Assembly (NCBI GenBank): GCA_037013685.1
Contig: CM072894.1
Span: 27,279,529 to 27,343,528, forward strand
DNA from: Acridotheres tristis
Taxonomy: Eukaryota > Chordata > Aves > Passeriformes > Sturnidae
Direction of reading: 5' to 3'
DNA: 64,000 nucleotides
Shown here: piece by piece, positions 1 through 17,827 of the stretch
How positions within the stretch are numbered: position 1 is the stretch's first letter
How the letters are laid out: every line of letters starts with the position of its first letter
Translations under genes and position numbers: made by a program
The notes under the pieces: model-generated
Told to the model about the DNA's origin: nothing
The model's input: the letters and a program-made list of their open reading frames with translations, nothing else
Database searches by the model: none

Positions 1-7587
<7,587 letters not shown>

Positions 7588-7610
7588 TTGTCCTTGGGGT
7601 CCTCGAAACC
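7588..7610 (-). CDS. ADCY5: ADCY5 exon 9: 23-base microexon in C1b
   Basis: Only 23 bp: seven codons (GFEDPKD) plus two bases of a lysine codon. The acceptor is CTTGCAG after the pyrimidine tract CCTTTTCCTTTC, and the donor is AA|GTAAGC. It fits exactly between exon 8 (phase 0 exit) and exon 10, whose first base completes the lysine. The joined protein KRMGFEDPKDK matches mammalian ADCY5 as recalled. It is isolated between introns of 12.9 and 4.5 kb and is too short to be found by open-reading-frame length. Because 23 is not a multiple of three, skipping it would shift the frame of everything downstream, including the second membrane cluster and C2. Confidence comes from the peptide match, both splice sites and phase agreement on both sides. 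Confidence 0.93.
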
Positions 7611-8026
7611 CTGCAAGAAAGGAAAAGGGCACAAGGGTGAGCAAACAGGCTGACCTTGAGAACACAAAGCATCCCGGGAACAGCATTTCACAGGGGACTT
7701 GTCATTTGCTAGGTGTGGATGGACAGCTTTTCCCACCCACAACAATATTTTGTGCAGCCTTGTCAGCAGGCAGGCAGAGCAGCTTCGGAAAAACACATTC
7801 CTTCAGATATAAATTCATGGAAGTGCAGATAAAGGAAATGTTTCAGCTGACTGCTGGCACACTTTATTTCAGGTGTCTTCTTTTTAGCAGTCACCATTAC
7901 AAAAGATACAATGGAAATTGTACTGATAACTGAGGAAACAAAACTCAGAACAACAGCAGAAATCGACTTCTATATTCAACAAGGCTGCATCTCTTTATGT
8001 CAGAGCTCAGCTAAGGGCAATGGATG

Positions 8027-8086
8027 CATTTTGGTTTTCATCTCTCCCAGGGGATGGTTTTCATCATTTTGGTTTTCATCTCTCCC
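8027..8086. repeat. 22-bp direct repeat, 38 bp apart
   Basis: A 22-base unit beginning CATTTTGGTTTTCATC occurs identically at 8027-8048 and 8065-8086. A partial third copy (GGTTTTCATC) lies between them. It is in intron 8, about 420 bp upstream of the microexon acceptor in the transcript. Confidence 0.8.
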
Positions 8087-9186
8087 TGCTCTTCCCCTCA
8101 TCACATGCACACATAGAACAGGCTTTCTTGAATAAGATTTCAGGAATTATTAATAATATTTGAAATAGCCCAAATAGTCACAATTATTTCAGGACCATCT
8201 GAATTGATTAAGTGTGAGTATTTATGAGTCATCCATAGTTTTAATGGCTAGAAGGCCTTAGACAAAATTTTACATGGAGGCATAAGTTTATATGTTTAGC
8301 ATTAACATACCTAACAGACCAAACTGCATCAAAATTGCCATTTTGCATGGGTTGAGACAAAATGTGCCCTCTGACATCCTGGCTTAAATTTAACTGTAGT
8401 CAAGAAAAGTTGTATATTTGACAACTAGGGTCAAATACTCAGGCACAGAATTTGTACCCTGTGTTCCAAAACATAAAACAAATGTAGCAGGGAGATATGA
8501 AGAATTGCTTTTGTTTTTCTCCCAGAGACCTCAGGCCAAAACTGCTCCAGGCATGGGAGGATTTTCCAGCTGCTGGACCTATGGCAGCAACCATTCTCGG
8601 GTCAGCACACTGAGATCCATCCTGACTGAAAATCAAACATCTTTGGGCAAAAGCCTTCCCACAGCCACCTTGTCCAACACCATCAGAACCAAAACACGGA
8701 GCAGATCCTAAATGAGAACAGATTTTGCCCTTGCAGTGAGTTAGCAATGTGGCCACATGGCAGCAGGAAAGCCAACACAGTGTCCCTGAACAGCACCAGC
8801 TTTGCCAGAGGGAAAAAGTGAGGTCTGTCACTCAGGTCAGCAGCCAGGACTGTGATTCACTGAGAGAGCAATTTCCATTTTTACATACTCTGTTTCAGAC
8901 TAAAACCACACTTCTAAACAGAAACTGCCACTTCAACTTAACCCATCGGAAATTCAGATCAGGGAAGCCTCTCAGTCCCATGTCACAACCACCACTAGAT
9001 TCAGTGGGAAGAAGGAAATAGTAATGTTGATTCTAAGTTAGCATGTCCGGTTATCTAAGCCAAAAAAAAAAAAAAAAAGTACTTTCTGATGTCACATTAA
9101 AGAGTGAAGTGATCTTTCAACTTTTTGTTGTGTGGTTTTCTCCTTTGTCTTTTGCCTAATTATTTTACAGCTGTCAGAAATATCTG

Positions 9187-9204
9187 ATTTATTTATTTAT
9201 TTAT
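9187..9204. repeat. (ATTT)n microsatellite
   Basis: Four to five ATTT units in intron 8, with A-runs nearby at about 9062-9078 and 9304-9318. Confidence 0.85.
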
Positions 9205-10341
9205 CCTCTAAGTAATCCTACAATGCAGTGCCAAAAATGAAAGCTCACTGATTAATCATGGAGGCAAAATGCTCACTAATTTGTCTGGTGTCAGAGTCAG
9301 GCTGAAAAAAAAAAAAAAGAAAATCAACTGTACATGAATAGCTACCAGCCAAGAAATAAGCAGAGGGAAGCGATGAGAAAACAGCCAGTACTTGCTTATT
9401 AGATAGATATCAAGGTCACATTTTCAAGCTTAGCCAGTTGGGAACTGGATGACTGACTGCAGTGGGAGAGTCCCCTAAAATGGTCAGATTTTCATAACCA
9501 GCTGCATAACCATCCATCCCACTGAATTCCTCAAACTAAACACAGATCTCACTCTCCTGCTTTTGAGATGCACAGGTTTGAGGACACAGGACAACCAGGT
9601 CAAGTTACTAAAACACCTCAGCAAGCACATCCTCAAAAAATTCCCCAATATTTCAAGAGTGGAGTAATATCTAACTGGCCCTTTATATGGGTGAACACTT
9701 AAGCCACATGGAGTTTGATTCAATTTATGATGCTAATTTGTGCTTTAAATTCTGGAAATTATTCTTGCTGGTAACCCAAAATAAACTGGTGTTTCAAAAG
9801 TAAAGACCAAAAAAATATGTATTTCAGGTAAAGCAGAAAAGGAAAAGACTATCACATTTTCTTGCCTGGATCTTCATTTAACGAGACCATATATTTAAGA
9901 GTGACTTGAACTTTAATTAGAGAGAATCAGCCTAAAATTAAATGTTGTAGGAATCTCTTTAAGTTAAGCAAATTAAATGATTCACTTCAAACACTCCCAT
10001 TTCATACTAAACATTCTTCAAGCAGAATTGCCAAAAATGGAATTGTTATGGAGAAAGGTCTGTGGGATTATTTTAGGAAAAAAATCCTTAAACACGTCTT
10101 CTTAAAACATGGTCATTTATTACAGGATATCTTTCTTATTTGCACTGGAAGACTTTGCCAGGATATAGAGGAAATATACCTCAAGGATCTGGCTGTGACC
10201 AGGGATTTTCCTCCCTCTCCACTACAGCATCCATGTTTCAATCACTCACCAAGAAGTCTTTCAGGAAGAGGAAGTGATCACACCTCAGGGTCACGCTGCC
10301 CACCCTGGTTTGGGTTAGGAAGGAAATTTCCCCTGGGTTTT

Positions 10342-10386
10342 GTTTAATGTTATGGTTAATGTTTGGTTAATGTTTTGGTTAATGTG
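10342..10386. repeat. GGTTAATGTTT minisatellite, about 4 copies
   Basis: Four 11-12-base units share TTAATGT (three begin GGTTAATGT). It is a short local tandem array in intron 8. Confidence 0.8.
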
Positions 10387-13300
10387 ATTTCACCTTCTCC
10401 AGTTTTGTGGGCATGCTCAGTTCATTGAAAAATCTGCACTTCAAATTATTTCCTTCCCCTTGCACAAGGCTTGAGCACTAATAACATATTGGTCTTTTTT
10501 TCTTCTCCACAGCTGGCAAATAGTTTAATATCTTCAGGAGTCAGACTTTTTGCTCCAGTTAAAGCCCTTGGCTCAGAATGAGGCTGCTCCCATCAATTGC
10601 AATGATGTATGTTATACACAGGATAAACACACAACCAACCCTGCAGGAATAGGGTCTTCATGGATTTTTCTTCATTCCTACTCATAATCTGGTAGTCAAA
10701 CTTCCAAAGTCAAGCAGGAAAGAGAAATACGAGGGGCTAAAGGCACTGTCCAGCACCCCTAATGTCATCTGTCTGTGTCCCACTGAAGGTTGGACAGCTG
10801 GGCTGGGGCTGGGCTCAGCCTGTTTGGGTACTGCTGCACAGAGATATGTCAAAATTGGCATTTCAGCACAAACATACAAAGAAATGTGCACCCCTGAGAA
10901 AAATAAAAGGCTCATAAAAATGAGGTGCCTGTCATTTAGGAGAGAGGGTATAAAGGGATAGGAAGAGAAACAACCAATTCCTGGATTTAAGAATATAAAT
11001 CCCCTCTTGACTGCTTATAGATTGGTACCCAGCAGGCAGAAACAATGCCAGTGGTTTTCTAGGGTGCCATGAAGATGGGAATTGTCAGCAGGGATGAAAA
11101 TGGTAGAAGGGATGATGGCTACAAGAATCAGACAGATAGGAGTTCACAGGAGTTCAAGAATAGCTCCATAATTATGATGATAAAGTAGCCCTTGTTCAGG
11201 CCAGAATTCCTTTCCTCTAGAAAGGACCATAAGGCATGAGATAGGTTTTATCATAGAGCAGTACTAATGGACTGCTGCACATAGGACCTCATGCAAATTT
11301 TATTCAATCTCATTTTAAATATCCCTGACACTGGTGTTTTTTCTCATTCCCCCAGGAAGCTGTATTACTCTGCCATCAGATTGCAAAAGCAAAGGTAATA
11401 GCATTTAATAATTGCTCTGAGACTAAGACAGTCCTCTCTTTGGCTTCAGGAACATTAACCCAAACTCAGCTGAATCAACTCCCTTAAAGGCTCTGCTCCT
11501 TTGTCTTTTCTACAGGAGATTATTAAAAAAGTCTTATTTTTCTTTGGCAGGTCAGGTGACTCAGAATCTACACTGACATCCTCAGTGGGAGTAGACAGGC
11601 AGGAGGAAGAAAAGAGGGAATGCTATATTACTGCATCTATCCCTATGGCCCCTAAGGCTTACTACTTTATGGGGGATATTTTATGAATATCTATTGTGCT
11701 AAAAGCTCATATGACTGCCATCTCTCTGCTTGACTTCTAAATTAACTAAGCCTTTTTCTTTGAAGATTAAAACAGATTCCTTAAATAGAATGATAAAGTA
11801 TTTGTCAAAGACATGACAAGCTGACTGCTATACCATAACACTTCAAATCAAGAGCGATTAGAAATAATAATTCTAACTTAGAGAACATTGGCTGCAGTCA
11901 TTAACATATTGTAAATATGCAAAGAAAAGTGGAATAGATTTTATATGCTTTTAACTTTTCATTTAACTCCAAAAATAAGACAGTAGAAGGGCTGATAAGC
12001 TTCATGACCTTCTTAATGGCAATGTGTGTGGGAAGCATGAATTCCACCCTTAAAAACTTTGTTCTCAACTTCAGCAAAGATCTTAAGAGCAAAAATGACA
12101 AAGAAACTCATTTTTCTTGCCCTGTTCCCATCCCCAGAACAAAGTCAAAACAGAACTTATGTGATGTTAAAGCAGAAATCGAAATAACTTTGGACTTAGG
12201 GACAAAATGAGCTCTGTAAGAGTTAAGGCAAACTTGCAGAGGTACTTCCCAGAGACAGTGACCATGGAGAACATAAAAGGGAGAGTGACAGGCTGAGAGT
12301 GGATGTTGTTAAAAGCAAACCTGTTTTGGCTCTACCACAAAACTCATTATTCACATCTATTTTCAGCACTGTTGTACCTTCTGCTTTGTCCCTGTGGTCA
12401 AAAAGACAAGGCTATGAAGATAGATGCTGTCAGGTGTAAATGTAGAAGTAAAACTGAAGGACTTCAAAGCACTCAAGCCAAAAATAACATAATTTCTGTT
12501 TCCAGAGACCAGAAAGAATAAAGCCTGATAGGAAGGATATTTAACAAGCATCTAAGTGCAGAACAACAGACTAGCAGAAAAGCAGTTTATGAAACAGATT
12601 AAATGATGAGTGTGTCTGCTATAGCTGGAACACAGACTAATGAGGTCTGAAAAGGAAAGCTGAAGTGCTCCTTTTCTGCAGCCCACCCCACTTGACAAAT
12701 AGACTTTCATTACATGGCGCTGGTCACAGATGGCGAAACCCTCTTCTTTCTTCAACTCAAAATGATTCTGTAGACAGTCCTCAGCTGGCAGACCAGGCCT
12801 GGCCAATGCCATGAATTTATCTGGGCCATCAGATTTAAATCTATAGATCATAAGAGGTTACTTTGGTTGAAATAGGCTTTCTCCACCTTACTTTTAATTA
12901 ACTTTTGGCTCTGAATTCACACCTCTGAAAGGTGCAGGTTGCTCACACTTTCATTTTCTGTGAACTCTGAATCCAAATTTCTTCAGCCCAAAGGTCCCAT
13001 TTTCAAGTGACATTTCTGATTCTGTGCCTCATTTGTGAACAGTTTTTAGAACTTGCAAAGCAGATATAAAAATAAGCAGTCCTAGAAATGCTCTGAATCA
13101 ATTCCTGGCTTCATAATCTCTGCCCTTCCATGTCTACACTCCAAACGATGATAAACACAACAAACTTCTCCAGAAACTCCTGTTAGCCTTCTAATGAGCT
13201 GCAGACAGACTGGATCCAAGCCTAACCAGCCTTAATTGAAATTGCCCACTGGTGCTGGCCAGAGCTGCTCACCCTCTCTGAAACCCAGACCCAAACCTGC

Positions 13301-13653
13301 TGACTTGCAGCCTTTTGACATTAAGGCTTACTGTCTGCTTGAGGAAGCTTTGAAAATCATCCTGCTAAGTGCCACAAATCCACCTGTGCAATGCTTCCAT
13401 GAACATCGGAGGAAATGTTTCTGTGTATAAAAGGGAATTGTATCTTTATTTCTGCAGGCTAAATTTAGTCCCACTCAAAACCAGTCTGACACATTTTAGT
13501 ACTGTCTCAATCCAGATGACCTTTCCCATATGAGTAAAATTTATTCTAGAAAAGCGTACTGAATGGTGAAAAAATTACCAGTGCAAGGCTTTAAAGCAAA
13601 TATCATACACTATCTAGGTTTCTCAATAGCTGCTGCAGATCTGCTGTTGCACT

Positions 13654-13703
13654 GATTAGTTCTTTAAAAGAGGGATTCTTATCCCTCTTTTAAAGAAGTA
13701 ATC
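13654..13703. repeat. Near-perfect 50-bp inverted repeat (hairpin)
   Basis: Two 23-base arms (13654-13676 and 13681-13703) are reverse complements with a single mismatch, 22 of 23, around the 4-base spacer TCTT. The inner 17 bases of each arm (TTCTTTAAAAGAGGGAT and its complement) are perfect. It would form a stable hairpin in the ADCY5 pre-mRNA, in intron 8, about 6 kb upstream of the microexon. I recognise no transposon ends or known miRNA in it. Confidence 0.9.
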
Positions 13704-15397
13704 AAGGATGATTGCAAGTCCTGATGAAATAGAATAAAAGTTAGGCTAGCAGATGAGGATACAAAACAGTGTAAGGCCTCTGGCAATTTGAGCAATGTGT
13801 ATTGTACTCCCACTCATTTATACCAGATCTCATGGATCATGTGAATCAGGCAAACCCTTTTTCCAGGTGAGCACCAAAGCAATTACACAGCATAACTGCT
13901 GGACGGGATTTCTCCCCTTGCTGTTTGAGAGCTATCAAAACCAAATTGGCTCTATAAAACCCAGACTAGACTAGCAATTTCCTCCTAGATCTATAGGAAT
14001 ACATGGAGATTACAGCAGAAAGGATTTTGAGAGTTTCTCCCTGCTTGATTATGAGTTAGATTACTACAATAGCAGTGAAAAAATAGTGGGTCAAATTCTT
14101 CTCCATTTGGGGGCCCTGTCCAGCTTTGCTCACATCAGTGCTGCAATTACCAGATTTAGCAGATGATTGCTGGAAAAGAGGATAATGATGACCTACAGTT
14201 AAATGAAACCTTTAGAAGGAGGGTGAACCCTCAGTGCCTAATTCATGGACTCAAATCCAATTCTCTTTGATAGAGCTGACTGAGGAAAACTTGTCCTATG
14301 GAGCTTTTATTTTCAATTTTAGTTGTTTCTGATATTTAAGATGTAGAATTGGCTCAGAACCAGCTATGGCATCTGTTCCTCTGAGGCACCTGTTCCCCAG
14401 TTTTGATTTCCAAGTAACCAGATCTATTGTAAGGGCAACTTGGTGACATAAAGAGAGGAAATGAGTTGTACTTTCAATGCAAAATGCAAAGAACCATTTG
14501 ATTTAGGACAGGGGGAACAGGACAAAGAATTATTTTATTGTTGAATGAACCTGTTTGTAGATGAGTGTTGTTTTATTAGAAAATAAACACCAAGCAATCA
14601 AATATCATGTAGAAGGATGTGCAGAGCTCTGAGCAGCACCACAAGGAATCAGGCAACACCAACCTGAAAGAGCTTGTTCTTCATCATGCCAGACATATCC
14701 AGGATCCACTTTTATAACCTTGTCTCACATTTTTAACATCTGCATGCAGTAATATTTCCTACACATATATAATTTCTATTTGATTTTATGTCAGTTTTTC
14801 ACTTTGTAACTCACATCAACTTACACAATTTCACTGTAAATTAAATGGTTCATTAGCTGTACTCAGACTCATTACAGAAGCATAGTCAGACTGAAACCAG
14901 CATTGCAATTTTCAGAGCTTCCTCTTTCTGTTCCTAAACTTCCTAATGTTAAACCTTTCCAGCAGCTGGAAAATGAAAGGAAATCTTCCAGGCATCTACA
15001 CGGTGCTCAGTAACCCCGTTAGCCACTCAGCTCATGTTTGATTGTAACAACTCAGAGGTACCTGTTTCTGAAGCAAACCTTCCCCAAAGCATGTACCAGT
15101 GACACAAGCTAAGCTGTCACACCAGCCAGTGTCAAACAAATATGATGGCTGCATGGCAGCCTTAAGAGCCAACAGCAGGACTTCCCACAGATGATTAGAA
15201 CTCCTGACACAATTAATTTTTTTTTTTTAATTTATTTATTTTTTTTAAAGCCAGATGACATCAGGCTGTGTCAAGTCTGGTTGTAAGACCTCAAAAACGT
15301 CCAATATATTCTGGGCAGCACTCCTGATGTGAGAATGCCACCATGGTACTGTCATACAGGAATTGAAGGGGCATTTTGTGATGTAATGTCTAACATG

Positions 15398-15550
15398 AAA
15401 AGTTGTGGATGCCCCTTCCCTGGAATTGCTTAAGGCCAAGTGGGATGGAGCTCTGGGAAAGCTGTCTAAGGAAAGGTGTCCCTGTCTACAACAGGGAGGC
15501 TGGAACAGGATGATTTTTAATGTCCCTTTCAACCCAGGCCATTCTATGAC
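15398..15550 (+). mobile_element. CR1 LINE 3' tail
   Basis: It contains the CR1 3'-untranslated landmarks in order: GTTGTGGATGCCCCTTCCC, TGGAATTGCTTAAGGCCAAG, GGGATGGAGCTCTGGG, GGTGTCCCTG, TGGAACAGGATGAT, and CCCTTTCAACCCAGGCCATTC followed by TATGAC. Chicken repeat 1 copies are typically truncated at the 5' end like this one. It is inserted in intron 8, antisense to ADCY5. Confidence 0.88.
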
Positions 15551-16199
15551 TCCCTGATTAATAAAACCTCAGGATGAGTGCTGGGTTCAGCGAGGGAGCT
15601 CCCTCTTACCAAGAGCTCAGTGGGAGCAAGAACAACCAACGGGCTGGAAAGCACCAACCAGGGAACAAACTTGATGAGGGAATCAGAGCTGTGCAGAGAC
15701 ATGGTAATAGTCTTCAACCATAGACAAGACAATTGTAAGGGAGAGAAAATTAAATTGCCTTCTGTCTACTGTGAATAGCTCATGCAGCACTGTGGTTTCA
15801 AACTGAAGAGAGGATATGTGAAGTAAAACATCAAGAAAATTCATAAAACTGTTGAAGAGAATACCCAGCAAGCCTGTGTGATTTCCATCCTTTCAGGTCT
15901 TTAAACAAGGGCCAGACAAGTAACTCTCAGCAATGTTAGGGGTATAGCTGGCTCCTGTACAAAGCAGGGAGATTGATGGCACAAAGCTCCATGCAGCATA
16001 GATTGGGAACTTTCTAAAATCTTTGCATGTATCTCATATTCTTCATATATTATTTATTCCTTATATATTCTCCTAATAGAGTCTTTTTGACTTTATTGTT
16101 TCAATACTTGCAAAGGATTTTGTGATGCTACTCCAGACTGAAAAGCCCTGAATAAAATAATTAAAATTTGTTCAGGAAAACCAGGGATTTCACAAGCTT

Positions 16200-16700
16200 C
16201 TTATACAGTCTGTTCCTTACATCTAAGTTTTTTCTTAACTTATACCTTCTTTTCAGCAAATTAGGATGATTATTTTTAAACCTGGCCTTTACAGTCATGG
16301 AGAATGATTTATTATTATTTTTGTGCTTATAAACATTCCTATATTTGAAGACTTTTGTTTCTAATCAGTCTTCTCCCTTCTAGGTTAAAACAAACACAAT
16401 ATTTCAACACTATTGAAACTCTGCTAATTTGCAATTTTGTCCACTGGATTATCTCTAATTTATCCACATTCTCCTAAATTATTGTAATCCCAAACTGGAT
16501 GTGCTTTACTTGATACAAACTTAATAATGTTGAACAGATGCAAGAGAATAATTTGCAATCTAGAACAGCCCTGTAATTTTGGAAAGTATCAACATTTGCC
16601 TTTTTATTGCTGTTTACAACAAACCTCTTTCAGTTTACAGTCAACTACAACCCCCAAATTGTTTTTTCTTTAATAGCAATTTTGTTTTGCTGATGAAAAC
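16200..16700 (-). mobile_element. Ancient CR1/L3-type LINE fragment (degraded)
   Basis: The plus strand follows, in order, the antisense of the 3' part of amniote CR1/L3 LINEs as I remember them. It has a TTTGAAGAC block, then CAGTCTTCTCCCTTCTAGG and TTAAAACAAACACAATATTTC. After that come an ACTGGATTATCTCTAATTTATCCAC block, a CCAAACTGGAT block, and ACAGTCAACTACAACCCCCA. The order and spacing agree over roughly 320 bases, though identity is modest. The element lies in the same sense as ADCY5. It is an inactive fossil with no open frame. The outer limits, especially the left one, are approximate. Confidence 0.65.
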
Positions 16701-17800
16701 TGAGACATGAGTATTATTTCCAGAAGTCTAAAATTCATCAATATTTATAAAAGCCCTCTGAAATATATACTGGGAAAGGCAAAGTATTTCTCAGTGGTGT
16801 ATAAATATTGTTATAGCTATAAATATACCTGTACTCTCAAATGCTTTTAAGTCCACTTATTTTTGACCCTTTTGCCATTACAAACTGGACTAGAGAGACA
16901 GTGGGGAAGACAAGGCTGGTTTATGGAGACTTGGGGGAATGAGCAGCACAAAAGTCTCCATTTCCAGAGAGATGCATTTGCTGGTCCTGGACTGATTGCT
17001 TTTGTTTAGGAAACAAGCTGTGAAAAGCAAGACAAACAGAAAGCAGCTCTGCTGTTCTGCCAGGCTGTGGCAGGCTCTGTTCCTGCTCTGGACAGGCACT
17101 AAGTTGATGCTGTGCAGGTTCCCCTGCCTGCCTGGGGCAGCCCTCGAGCTGCTCTGTGCCCCCAGCAGGGCTGCCAACTCAGAGCAGGGCTCCTGGCCCT
17201 CCCAGGGCATTTGTACCTGACCTTCATCTGCACATTTACCAGCCTGTTCAGGGCAGTGGCTCCGCCAGCTAATGCAGGTCAGCATCAGCAGAGTGCAACA
17301 CTGATGGCTCCGGGCTGCTGCCTCCCTGGAGGCTCTGCAGGGCACGAAAGGCGACTGCTGAGCAATGGGAAGGGAAAAAGCAGGATTTGTGGTGGTCTAG
17401 AGAGAAGACCAGTGCACAAGGAAAGGGCAGGGGCTGTTGGGCTGGATGGGATGAGCTGACACAGTTGCAGCCTCACCTGACTCAGGGTAGGAGTAGGAAA
17501 GTGACTCCCATTTTCCAGAACATTTTAGATTACCACTACATGGACACGTGCAGGATAATTTTTCTTATTCATATGTACAAGTGTCTGAAAAAAACTCCTG
17601 TGTGCACAAGGGAAAAACTTTTACTAGAAGCATCGTGGAGAATCTGCTGGACCTGGGGCAGGTAAAGGTCCAAGCCACAACACGGAGAGAAGCAGGCAGC
17701 AAAGGGCTCCCCAGGCCACCCTGCCATTCCACACCAACCCCACCAGCTGCACTGGTGATGTGCCCAGACATGGCAGCACTTTAAAATGCACTGACAAAAG

Positions 17801-17827
17801 AGGAGGAGGAGGAGAAAGAAGAAGAAT
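17801..17827. repeat. AGG/AAG purine repeat
   Basis: AGGAGGAGGAGGAG passes directly into an AAG-rich run in intron 8. On the ADCY5 strand it is a pyrimidine tract. Confidence 0.8.

Noticed and set aside
8439..8831. 130-codon minus-strand open frame near the microexon
   Set aside because: No protein recognised, and the plus strand is also open there. No splice-phase relationship to ADCY5 exons.
13654..13703. Calling the inverted repeat an miRNA gene or a bacterial-type terminator
   Set aside because: The 4-base loop and short stem do not fit a usual miRNA precursor, and intrinsic terminators do not apply to a vertebrate RNA polymerase II intron.
16890..17345. 151-codon minus-strand open frame in the GC-rich block of intron 8
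   Set aside because: The low stop frequency follows from higher GC; there is no family similarity, and plus-strand frames overlap it equally well. Kept only as a composition finding.
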